Assembly: GCF_910592395.1 (NCBI RefSeq)
Contig: NC_088310.1
Span: 7,325,501-7,389,500, forward strand
DNA: 64,000 nt
From: Lineus longissimus
Lineage: Eukaryota > Nemertea > Pilidiophora > Heteronemertea > Lineidae
Direction: 5' to 3'
In this document: positions 35,391 to 48,600 of the stretch, piece by piece
How the letters are laid out: each line of letters starts with the position of its first letter
How positions within the stretch are numbered: the first letter of the stretch is position 1
Made by a program: the position numbers and the translations under genes
The notes under the pieces: generated by a model
What the model was told of the DNA's origin: nothing
Seen by the model: only the letters and a program-made list of their open reading frames with translations
The model's database searches: none

Positions 35391-38300
35391 AGCCAATGAG
35401 TACAAAATGACATAATAAGGATTTTCCAGTGGCCAAGTTTTAATTAATTCATCATAAGATTGGGACAATCACAAGAAAGTCAGATGGAAATATCACTCAA
35501 GAAACCTTTATGACAATGAGTCGTTCAATGAGAAATTTTGATTTCTGAGCCACATCAAGCACTTCGGTGTGGTTTCATTTGACAAGTGCTGGATCAACTG
35601 ATTCAGAGATTTGGAGATTCATTAATATAAGGAAACAGCTGTGTATCATTTATGAAAGGAAAAAACTCTTTTGGAGATTGAGAGAAAATGAAATACTACA
35701 ATAAATGGGATGCATTGTGGGACAGCGAGGTTCCATTTACAAATTGCAAACTTGTCTCATCGAGTGACATGGCGCTTAAGATAAATTCTACATCTCAAGT
35801 TCGATATTGATAAACGGATTAGCCGCTAATGCTGTTCTCAGAACCAGGGTTTCACATCACACCACATCCTCCATGGAGCCCAAAAAGCATTATTACATGC
35901 ATAATTCATGACGCCTTTCTACAACAAGAAGGATTATACCGATCAAAGCATAAAAATATGCAATCTGACCTTGAATATATCGTTTTACCCTGTTTAGAGA
36001 CATTATTTTTTGCATACTATTTTACTACAGTTGTAACAAAAGTGCCCACATAATATTTGCGACCTTGAGCAGAGCTATTCTGAGGGTTTAATCATGTATT
36101 AATGTGTCTACCTTTATGTCGATGAATTTCTAATCAACATAAAAGCGAGTGGGATGCTAAAATTATGGTTAGAGGGATAGGAAATTCATTTCAAAGTTTG
36201 CATCCAAAGAGAGATATGGAAGCTACATTCTATCTTCCAGAATCTTTTTTTGGAAGCGAAGTTTTTGTAGATTTTACAAAGAAAGAGTCCAACCCAAGTC
36301 ATGAACAGAGAAAAGAAATAAAGACACCCTGGCTCCCCGGACATCACTGATGAGCCCAATTATAATCACCTTGCCTTATTTCTTTCCCGACCATTTTTTC
36401 TCGAATTCACCAAACACGTCACCAAGCAGAAGAAGCCGGCATGGGAAACGTCACCTGGTTTTGACATGAGCGTTTCAATAACTGATTGAAACATTGCACC
36501 AAAAGATCCGCCACGGCAAACTTTCGATAATTGGCATGGAAAAAACCATCTGAAGGGTCAATTTAGTCTTGTCAATAAAACATGCTACAGTGCCAAATAT
36601 CAATACGTGCCGGGTAATTAAAACAGCGCAGAAGCTATTGGGTCTTTTTAGGTGCTTGTCTGGGCTCCAGGGGAATCAAGGAGTATCTTTCAGGTGCAGA
36701 TCCATGGGTTTCTGGGAGGTGTCTTTACTCCTTGATATCTGTGCAGTAGTCACTTTAAACCCTGAACCCCCCAAAGCCAAGTGATCGACACTTATCTGAC
36801 ACTTGGTATCATTTTCTTGAGCCAGGATTCGACACCAGTTCATCAAGGACTTAAAATGAAGTCATCAGTAGTAACATCATTCTCTACAGATCTTTCACTA
36901 AATAATAAGTAATGATTTTTTAGAAATGATGACAGGATCGACACTTCATATTTTTCTGATTGACAGAGAGTCAACCGGTAGAAACAAAACTGTTCTCTCA
37001 CCTCGGCCTAGTTACTTGTCACCTTAACCAATAACTTACACACAACCAAATCAATACCCAAACAGAACATCCCTGGAATCAGACTATTGGCGTCATCGAG
37101 CCATTTGTAAAATCGACTCCCAATTCGCCAATATTTCTTAATCTGATAATTTCACATGCCATTATCTAATGAATTGCTTTTCTTGGTCTGTGACTGTGGG
37201 TCGATGCTCTCTATTTGCTTTAGACCTCCTTGCGTGGTTTGTAATTTCGAAATGGATATCAACTGGTGTTTTTGTTTTTTATTGGATCACGAGACATTGA
37301 TTTGTGATTTAGAGAGGTGAAGGTCAAATCTTGTTATGATTAAGTGCAAAGTATCTTTGGAACATGTCAAACACCACAAGCCTTTTGATGATGAGGAGAC
37401 CTTGGAGAAGTGATCAAGTCTTGTTCCATTACACACACCACAGTGTATGGACTGATTACACTAAAATGGTTTTGTTCAAAACTGGCAGTTTGCTATTCTT
37501 ACATTTAAAATTTCACTGCAACTGCAAATTGTCACGAAACGGTTTTCAGCTGCACTGGAATCAGTCCTTAAGTCCGTTGAAGAAACCACTTTTAATGTAA
37601 AATCTGTTCATGAACAAGGTGAAAACGTGACAGTTCAACTTTCATATCCTTGGATATGAATAGGCGATCTTTTCCTTGGTTTGAAAATGACAAAATTGAA
37701 CCTTCTTTGGGGGAAAATACATAATGTTTAAACAGTGTTCCTTTCAATCAGCAATGCTCAATCCTTGTGTAGAGAACATTTGTTAAATGCCCCAGGCGAA
37801 CCAGAATTTTCAAAAGGAATCGGGATTCAAAATATGATATTATTTTTAGAAAGAATTGCAACATGAAATGCAAGTGGAATTTTGACCCTGATTTGAACTT
37901 TTTGCTGATAGATAGAAACGCCCTTGAAAAAAAAATATATTCAGAAAAACCTGATCATTTTTAGATCTTGGTAAATGTCAAGGTTGAATATGTGTCTGTA
38001 GTATTATAGTATTTTATTCCCAGGGTTGTCTCTACTACTAGCGTAGAAAGGTCAAAGTTAGCATACACAATAACAGCTTATTTGGCAATTTCAATAATCT
38101 AGAGTCGCAGAATTCCAGCCTACATGTAGCTTCGCACCTCAAATTAGGCAAATTGAGAAAGTGTGTCAAATTCTTTCTGTAATTTGCCGGCACTTGGCAC
38201 TGCAATTACAACTGTGTCTATGTTGAAGTAACTGGCATTTATTAAATATTCAGATGTTATAATGATGGAAGATTGCTCTGCTTTGTACGTTACTATAATG

Positions 38301-41300
38301 ACCATGGCATTCCCAGGGTAGTCGAATGTTTGATGCAATCTACAATGCATTCTACAAGAAATAACACATTAACTTTCAGTCAAGTTGATATGAATCGAAT
38401 TTCATTTCAAGCCATTTTGACACAATCCTCAATACACTTGACTCCAAATTTACACGCAAATGTCTGCTCAAGTCAAGATGAGTTTCCCTGAAGTTCCCTT
38501 GGTGTCGGTTTATCTGGCACAGCAAAACTTCTTGATAAAAACTAAATAAATTCCAAACCAACTTGAAACGAAAAGTACAAACCTATTTCAATCCCTTGGT
38601 GATGTTTCCATATTGAAAGTGACAAGTTTGCACATATTTAATGACTTGATTGATTTTTTGTTGTTCACCAATAATCATGCATCAAGGGTTATAGAGGACT
38701 GCGCAATAAACTCAAGGTTGCTCTTGATGCGTTTCCACCCGACCAAGACACAAATATACACTGCAACTTATGTATATAACATGTGTGGAATTAAGCTCTT
38801 CTTATAAGATAAGTAGACACGGCAAAGCAAAGAACCATTACATTTTATCTGAGAACCAGCCAGATTTTTTTCACCTCCATTTAACAAAATCACTCAAGAA
38901 TATCCTCCAGACGTCCTTGAGCGATAAAAAAACTGAAGGTCAGTATTTTAGAGATTACCACATGTTATTCCCCGTGCTGAGCATTTTGCAAATTACGTCA
39001 CAATGATCCATCAATATAACTCCTCAGATCTATCGGATTTATATTCCAAGGACACAGTCCGCTAGTAATCCATCAGAAACCATTTAACAGCGAGTTGTAT
39101 CACCAGCATATGCATAATTCTCTTTCATCGGTGCAAGTATAATGCTTTCACTATTTTTTCTCTGCAACAACTGACGTATTTTCTTTGCTGAAATAATTTG
39201 ACATTTTTTCAAATTCCTCATCAGTCACCTGTCCGATTGTGCAATTATGGTTTGTGTTTTTTTGTGAAAGAATCAGAATCGTTCACAAGATCACTATTCC
39301 TCAATGTGAAACAGTAACCACACATACCAATTATCTATTCTCTGAAATCTGTCAAAGCCCTTCTCATCTAAAGTATATCATCATCAAAAGGACCAAATAT
39401 TAGCCGCATCAAATGGCCTCAAACACTCCATCTGAGGCTTTGAAATCTAAAGAAAAACACCCAGGACAATGAACTGATCTCATAACCAATATTTGTCTGA
39501 TTCGTGACATCTCAGATTCAGTAGCAACCGATATATCTGACATCTATGCTCACGAGAATGCCATGACATAAAAGTTATCTTCAATGTCGTATATATTTCA
39601 GAGGTATAAATTTCTTATCACAAAGAACATACTATCAGACACCAAAACTTACCAAGTCGTTGGTTTCATAAAAGTTACTCTTATCTAGTTTTGCATTGGG
39701 TACATTGACATATGACCACAAATATGAAAATTGAAACTCGCAACCTGAACATGCATTCCGCGACTCCTTTTATCTTTGCTAGAGGTTTTCACAGATGACA
39801 TTCCCTTGAAATTCGACCAGAGTCTGGGATCTTATTTTTGATCAAGGTTTTGTCATGCTGTAACACTGTAACATCAAACACTTTCAGAAAAGCAGTCTAC
39901 AAGTGAAGCACGAGAAGAACAAATGAAAAGTTTAATAGCATAACACTTTAAGTGCCATATCCAATATAACCACATCATTGCCCATATGGTTACCGATATG
40001 TCCTCTAAATCTCAGGGCATTTGGTCCGACAGTAAAACTTTGATGATAAAAAGTTTTCATTTGACCTCCAAACTTTGAAGTCATTTTTCTCAAAATGGCT
40101 GAAACAGATACATCCCCCTTTTACAAAAAAATCTTCAAATTCAGTTCCGTTGGCATGACTGACTGGTTAACCGGAGAGTTGTCAAAACCAGAGTTGGTTA
40201 ATGGTTTTGTCATATAGTGATTTTGGAATACAGCCAAGTATTTTATGGGATTTCTCTAGGTTTTAAAGAAAACTCCTCTCCAGGGATGAGATTCTCTTAT
40301 CTTTTAGTGTGTGTAACCACCCACATATTAATAACAAACAACACACACGCTGTTTTTGTTTAGTGTTCTGAAGGCATCACTTTGACAACCACGCTGAAAA
40401 GGTCATGACATATACTAAAGTGCAAATATTGGTGTAGACTTATAATTAATACAAATTAAAGCCTTTGTTCTGATAGGAGTATTGAGTATCAATGCTTTGT
40501 TCTATAGTGTTTGTCACTTTAAATAGAAATATGCCTGCAGTAAGCGCCCACATTTACGTAGATTCTTATGGATATTTGTATTTTTGGCTACGTCATAGAA
40601 TCCTGAAAGAAACAACATCAGTTGTTCATTAGAAATGACTTTCAGAAACTTTGCATATTCAATTTCACAGATCAGACATAACAAAACATTAAAGAACTGC
40701 CAAACAACTCCAAAAAGAAGGAAATTAAAAGGAGGCAAACATAACAAAGTCAGATTCCCTTTATTTCATACCACACTCCAAGCTCGACTACCCAATGAAA
40801 ACAATAGCAACAGTTGCCGTGATATACGCATGCCTGTTTGCTTTCTTTCAATAACAGGCTATTTTCATTTCAGCCAAATAATCGAAGCGAAAGCCAAAAA
40901 GGAAATTAGTAGACGAGAGGTTGCAACGACAGCACATCAATATTGAATCAATCGCAAACACCGCGGGCAATGTTCAGAAATTAGTTCTGCATTTTTGGAT
41001 AGTCATTTAATTGATTCGGCGAGTTTCTATGGGGGTTCATTTTAGCAGCATCCCACGGGGAATGGGGCCCTTTTCAAACCTGCTGCATCGATGGTGTTAT
41101 TGTCCCCGTCCGCATCAATCCTGCAGCACGCTCCCCTGACTCGAGCTGGATGATTCAGGGAAAGGGCAACACAGGTCCCCTTTGACTGTGTTCGATGGCT
41201 TTTTGTTCATCGGACACCTGTGACACTTGTGCTGTTGATGAACCTCTGGGGGAGGAGTAGGGAGGAAATTTTCTGCTGCATCCCTTGGCAAAGATACATG

Positions 41301-42029
41301 ACGCTTCGAGCATGAAATGCCAGGGATGTGGTGTCACTGGAAGGGGTTCTTTGTTCTTGTGTTTCTTGCATCTTTGGGCGACATCCATAGGGCTAGTAAT
41401 TGGCAATTTCCCTTGGCAACATTTGCAGCGCTTCAGGCATTTAATGCAAGGAAGCTTTGAGTGCCAAGTTGCAGGGCACTAAAAGCAGGCAATCATTTAG
41501 TTACACCTTTGAGCATGACATCAGAAATGTCCTCCGAAATTAAGATCCCTTTTCAGACGAACACATGACTCTCTGGGTATACCCAGTGGAGACGGCAAGC
41601 TCATGTCTAAATTCTGTCACTCTGCACATAGATGGCAGGCAACAACATAGTCATTATATCACCTCTTAAATAGAACCAGCATTTATCTGAGTTACGGCAC
41701 AAGCACCTCCGAGCTCTCCTCACCGCCGTCATTATTTCTGCAATCATTCAGAATAGACGAATACATCAAAGCGGTAATGACTACATCCATGACAGGATAA
41801 TGGTCACCCAAACATCCCGAAAGCAATGAACCTAATGGTAGTGCACCGGCTGGCACTTCGAGAAGTCTGGTCCATTGTAAGCTGGCTTGAATCATCTGCA
41901 CATCCGCATAGGGATCTACACACAAATGTACAGCAGATTAGAGGTGGAATCGACCACAACACCGCCCAAAGACAACAGGAGGAAGCGCATACATTTCTTT
42001 GCAAACATGCTCAGTTTCCTCATTTCAAA
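35391..42029. other. No gene recognised
   Basis: AT-rich to about 41 kb, then more GC-rich. Frames at 41155-41482 and 41692-42044 are open on both strands, so none can be preferred. Confidence 0.4.
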
Positions 42030-42414
42030 TCACTGGGTAATTAACTGATCAATCTGTAGTACATTTTTGTGAATTAGCGCTTCTGCAACAAATGACCACC
42101 ATATTTCTGATGTGAAATTTGAGAATTGAGATTTCTGGTTGAAAGCTTCAAATAAACCACTGATAATAAGGGTAATACAGAAATTAGGCTGACCACACGC
42201 CTTGTCCATGGCCTGGGGTGGCTTGAGTGAAGACTGGACTCCCTGCAGTGTGGAGAATATATTGCCCGCAGGCATGATGTGGGTACTCAAAAGCGACCAT
42301 TTTGCCAGCGAACACTGCACCTGAGTCAGGGACTCGGGAGTAGGAGCATGGGGAGAAGTTGAATCGCTGAGGTGAGACTGGCGGCCAGGGTGGGCAAGAG
42401 CCCTAATGACCGAG

Positions 42415-42655
42415 TCACTTAATGGTAATTGGTCGCCTCAGGCTGCTGCAGTGGAGAGTGACCTGACTGGCCTCTCTGACAGACGTTGCTGCACTGACCA
42501 TTTGCTGCTGATGCTCAAGGATGCTCAGGGCACCTGATGGGACAAATTTAGTTTGCTTCACGTTTGAACGACCCTCAGAATTTCTGTCAGATTGGTGTCT
42601 CTTACCTTCGTCTGTCACCGTTGCCATCAAGGCCAATTGGCTCCAATGACTACAT
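42415..42655 (-). CDS. Candidate exon or gene relic, unknown product
   Basis: The acceptor CTCTCAATTTTGTTGTCAACAG precedes 42655. One split base is followed by 80 codons ending at 42415, with a peptide rich in Ser, Gln and charged residues (TDEGKRHQSDRNSEGR, SILEHQQQMVSAA). A strong internal donor (GAAG|GTAAGA after 42606) would make a 50-bp exon instead. A second frame, open from about 42446 to 42030, begins GDQLPLSDSVIRALAHPG and overlaps the end of the first by about 10 codons. This suggests an alternative exon or a frame-shifted relic. The entry phase does not fit the exon 2 donor of the BAD-like gene. No family is recognised. Confidence 0.25.
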
Positions 42656-45600
42656 CTGTTGACAACAAAATTGAGAGATATAACTGCTCAAAGTAACATG
42701 TCAAATACTGTGGTTCAATTGAGACATGATAGTGCTATGAATTACTCTCTGATAACATATATGGCCCAGGCTTGATCAAACTGACAAGTTATCATTTATA
42801 GACGGGTTCTCTTTCCTTTGTAACTCATCTGGAATGTTAGAAGACAAAAGAGCAGTTAATAATCTGCTGCTACTCTTATTTTAAATTGCAGACTATTCCC
42901 GTTACTATCATGTCAAGATACCTTCTTTCCTTTGTAATTATCAGGACAGGTCGAGTTGCAGGGGGCTATGCCAGTAAGCTCTCATCAAATGAAAGTTTGA
43001 ACCCAAAGGCAATCAGATGTAATGAAACACCAATAGGTTTGGAAAAGGGCAGAAAGAGGGGAAGCAAAAATATGATCGCTGATTATTTACACCAATGAAT
43101 GTATTGAGGTCTTTGAAAGGAAGATAAAGGACATGTTCGTTGACATAAAGTCCAATCGGCAACTTTAATGGAATCGCTGTTCCAACTTGATCGATTTCAC
43201 AAGTCCTTGTTACTTCCATTCTTGTGAAATATAATAATGTCTTTTTCTCAAGAATCCTTAATGATTCTGATGAAAAACTAATTGACAAAACTCATCAATA
43301 AATGCCTGAAATATGATCCATGGGTCAATACAAGCTGAGGTGGTTGCCAGTCTTGGAGTAGAAACCAACAGGGGTGGTCTTTGTTCGCCAAAAGAGAACA
43401 TCGGCAGGAAAACTTGCCTGAAGCGAGGATCGACAAGTAACGTTGAGGGTAAGATAAAGGATAGTGGTAAGTGCCTCAGGGGCCCTCAAAGTCACTTTGA
43501 AGCAATATGGTATTACTAATACGCCTCAGGGTTTGAGAAGCTCTCGCCTCTTGAACGATATGGTGTCAAACAGCTTCAGGAAAAAGATATTGTGAAGACC
43601 CTCGTGGTGAACTCTGCCGCAGGCTCCCTATAGGAAACGGGCGCCTCCAGATTGAGCCCAAGGATATGGTATTTCTAATAGAATAATGACCATTATAGTA
43701 GAGGACAATAGAATGAGACTGTTAGCTGGATTAGAGGCAATTAGCAAAGGTTAGGGCAATAGCGTTGCATGTTGAGATTGTAATGATGCTAACAGATTGG
43801 TTTAAGTTGTTTGATGGGAAAATGAAGAAAAGATGTTGTGAGGTCATCTGTGTTACGGTACCCTTAGCTACTTCGCTACTGGTCATTATTATGTATACTG
43901 GTATCCTGCTTTCTACAGGATCCTTTGTGGCAAGGACGTTTTGCCATGCACTGGACATGCATTATAGTGCATTGCGTCATAGGGATGCACTGACACAACA
44001 CTGACTGAAGTATTGGCACAGCATAGGGAAGTGAATAAAGCCCTGTCAACGCTGATGACTGCCAAAAATGATGTCTGACCAGAACCCTTATGTTATCTAA
44101 AGGGCCGCCAGTTCAAAAGGGGCCAATTAAGCTGCATGAAAAACGTGTTTTTTACCCCCCCCCCCCCCCCCGCCACTAAACACGACAATCAGAAGGAAAC
44201 AAAATTAATTTTATTGTCATATCAAAGAAAGGAGCCAACAACCATCTGGTCATGAAGTTACCATTCAAGCATGATCAAGAGCAACTTCTCCCTTGATTGT
44301 CTTCCTTCCTTCAATAACGAAGGCAGGAATAACCAATTAAACCACACACTTTGTCACTTGAGAACACCCCTCATGGTGCGACGGAGAAAGGGACATATTC
44401 GAAGCTCATTGATATGCCTCCCTCGAGGGTCTATAGTGGTGATATCGTGGGGTGCCACACCTCTGATTGTTACAAACCAATCTTCTAGATGGGCAAACCG
44501 ATTGAACCAACCCCTATTATTGAACCACATGTTGACATCAAATTGCCTTAATGATTTAGTTGATGTGCGGTGAATGGCGTAACCTTGGGTTAGAAGCGAT
44601 TCTATTACCAATATCGCCCGCCGTATGGTGCTTAGGTTTCTCTGATGAAGTGGGAGGAATTCTATTTGCCTTGCCTTTCTTTATTCTTTGCTCGTAAGAA
44701 ACCCAACAGCTCTTTGCTTACCATGTGTAATCAATGCTACACCAGTTGACAGAGGTGGTGACTTTCTGGATTTTCTTCCGAGAATAAAATTAGTTGGTGA
44801 TGGCTTTTGAGATTTCTTTCCATTCAAAAATCGCACCTTTTAAGAAAGTTAGGAAAGAATGATTATGTTAAGTCCAAGATTCTGACACTTGTTTTGCAAA
44901 CTGCCCTGCAAGAGGAAATTCACGCTGTCCATCATAGAATCAAGCAAGTAGTATCTTTGCTTAGCTTTAGGTGCCAATAATGAGATATAACTTCCAGTTG
45001 CCATGTCCTATTCCTCAAAAATCATTCCAAAGTAAATGATACACCAGATCAAGTATAGATTACCAGATTGATATCATAACAAGTTTATAAGATTCGTTTC
45101 CTGCAAGAATGCAATTGTTTTTCTTTCTTCACCTGGAGTTGTTTTAAGTATACAACCTTGGATCCAAATACTTCAGCATGTTTAGGTCAACAAGATAGGT
45201 TTTCCTCAGCTATGGAGCCTTGGATATCCAGGGTAAGCTATCAGTCTAGACGGCTCATCAGCAACTTACATACATCCTCTTCAAGTTTCAAAGTTTCTAA
45301 GAAAGGAATGCCATCTTATCTTTGATCAATGGCAACACAAATTCCAAGAGATATTTGCTAAAGGTTGAAACTGACCCAGTGTTTTCTTGGCTTTTAACAT
45401 GCCAAACATTAACAGTTTTGACATGATAACACCCAGAGAACAATATTGGTAACTACATGTAAGGGTCTAGGTTTTAAGAATCTCTGGATTTTAAGGCAAC
45501 ATCAGTCTGCCCACACCAATGAAAATTGTGTGAAATTGCCTACAAATGTTATAATTATATCCTCCCCGTTTTCCAAATCACAGCCTTGGTCCTCACTAGG

Positions 45601-48600
45601 TAGGGCTGTGCTCCCCTTTACCAAATTTCTTGATCCCCACTGTATGGTTTCTTTTTATTCTTTGGGATATCTGTGAGAAAAGCCCAGGAAAATAAACTGC
45701 AATGGTCGCTGGCAAGACTATTCTCACTCTGAGCCTCAGATCATTTGACTAGATACTTACCAATGGGCAAAGAGGGACCATGCAATGGACAATGGTGTGT
45801 GTGGATGGAAAATCCAGGATACAGAGAAGTCTGGCCAAGCAAGATATGGGAGGCAGAATTCAAGATTGACAGATTAGGAAGCTATGTCGACTGGTCAACT
45901 AAAAGTAATTCAAATCAACTTCCCGAATAAGACTTCAACCCCTTCACAAAACAATGTCTATATTACGAGCACACTTTACAAGCATCCAAAAACAATGAAA
46001 GATCCAATGCTTCTTATTGCCAAATTACCTAATTAAAGTAAAGTAATCAAGCCGAAACGATCTGAGTTAATCTAGTTAAATCTAGTTAAAGGATGTGCAT
46101 GCTTAATTAACACAAATGACCATGGCTACCCGCATGATAAATCATCGAGATTTTCAAGTTCAGGTTTCGTTCAGCCATATAGGAAAGGCAAAGCAATCAA
46201 AGAGAGTGAAAACCTGTTCAAGTTATCTGTGCAGTGAGTGCATAATTTCGTTTTTCATATCTTGACTCCTCAGAGGATTATCGTACTTAAATACTAATGG
46301 TCTCAATTTAGCAATAATTTGCAAAGATTTGTTTTGCATAAAGGACAATTTGAAGCATACACGTTAAACTCTTCACCTACCCAGACAGACTCGTCAAGAC
46401 AAAGGGCTAAATGAGATAATAGGGGTATTCAGAGCTTTTATCAATGGTGACACCCTTTATCAGATTTCTTAAGCCCCTTTGAGGCATAACTTAGGCATCA
46501 TCTAGACAAAAGAAAGATGAACTGTTAGAATGAAAACCCTGGCAAAACTCATCTCCAATATCAGAGAAATGTCTTTTTGTCATCAAAGTTTCCAACAACA
46601 TCTACACAGCTTCACAAATTCGACAAGTGAGAATTTTCTTACAGGGGATGTCTTTTTTTAATCATTTCCCTAAATCCTGAATCCACATACGGATTAAGAA
46701 GGTCTCCCTTCCACAGTACAGTCTCACAAGCATTTTTCGTTTTCTTTTTTTCCCAATGTCCTGACGACATAACATGATTTCGAAGGTCTTACTTCTATGG
46801 TATGAGCTTACAAGCAATTAATTCCAAGGAAATGTCTTACTTACCATCAAAAAACAATTATCAACTCATGCCTTAACGTCAAAAACATGGAATAATGTGT
46901 TTTTTCATTCACAATATGATAACACAAGGAACACTTTTTATCACTCACTGATCTACTTACACAGCAAGGTCGCACAATAATTATCTCAAGGTAACACTCT
47001 TTTTTATTCTGATGGCGTCATAACATGGATTAAGAGGATCTCAATTCCACAATATGATGTTACAAGCATTTTGCTTCTAAGGTAACATATTTTTCTCACT
47101 AAGTGCTGTCAGGTAACTTAGTTTTCAGCATCCAGGGTTGCGTGACCTATCAGTCAATACATGCACCTTATCAATATCGACTATTGCTTGCAGTCCTTGC
47201 ATCATTGACTGATGCAGTTCACGTAAATTACTAGCAAAAATCCATATGTGAGTACCTTGATTGTTATGTTAACTGCATAAGGAAATAAAGAAGGTATTTT
47301 AAGACATGCTCCAAATCCATCAGGATGATATTTTGAAGGTCAGTTGTGAGCAATTGGGTACCATTTACAACATATTTTTGAAACTGCGCACGTACAGATT
47401 ACCCAGGCTCTTTAAAGGCCAGCGCCGTTTGTTAAAAATTTGAAATTTGAAATTGTATTTGAAATTTTCCAATTGCATAAATACTGACTGAATATAAATT
47501 TCAGCATTGCTGTTGTGTCGACAGAAATACAAATACTATACAAATACCAATTTTCACAAAATTCATACGCAAAATAACTGAACTACAGAATTATTATCAA
47601 ACCCCACATGAAACACTTATAAATTCCTTTTGAACGTAAAAATTTATTATATTTCTCATCACAGACAATCAGTGAATAAAGACACCAAACTGTTGATTTA
47701 GAAATATTTAGAGACATAAAATATTTGCAAACATATTATTTTGCAGTTTTGTAAAATTGCAACATTGGCAAACTTTTAATTTAGTGTTTTGACAACCCTG
47801 TACTAGTAACTTCAAAAGTTGTTTTTCCTGCGGCCAGATCTGCATTGATAAGTACACTTGAAAATAAAAGGCACGCAAACATTTACAGCAATAGCAGAAA
47901 ATAGCTTCAAAAAATATTTACTACGCAGTCAAATTGTTGTTAGGCAACCTTTGGAATTTCACCCAAAGATTACATTTATCGATTTATCGTAATGTTACGT
48001 TTTGTTGATTGAGCCCCCGGCTGATTAAAGGTAAAATGTGATATTTCTGGCAGTGACTACGCACGATAGTAACAAGATCCGCAACATAGTGTTATGACGC
48101 TACTATCTATCTATTTTTCATCAGTTCTAGCAGACATTAAAGGAAGATCAACACAACAATCTCAGGGGCTCTGTCCCAGGGTCGTTTGGAAGGGTTGGCA
48201 TCCCTTTAGCAGACCCGAGTATCCGGACACTAATTATAACCAAAATATCAAAATAATCGATATGACATATCCTTGGCATGGTTTATAACCCCGGGGAGGG
48301 TTATTTGGTACAAAGGGGTGCCTCCATCGGAAATGCACACTCATGATTGACGGCATATTATAACATGTCATCAGAGAACAACAACAAAGAGATATCAAAG
48401 TTCAAATTCCTTTATCTTTCTCAGAAATCTATTTTGTTTTTTGCATGTGAAAAATCAAACGATATATGTCGTAATCGAGGTATTTACATTGTATTTCAAT
48501 ATTTTCATTTTGAAAAATTACATTTGGTTTTTCTACACGACTCGGCAGATAGAACTTATCAGGTGAATAGACCAATTTTTCTTGTAGGACCTACGCCAAT

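Noticed and set aside
44354-44680. About 109-codon minus frame with WFNNRGWFNRFAHLEDW
   Set aside because: Protein-like but overlapped by an open plus frame. No family recognised, no splice signals.
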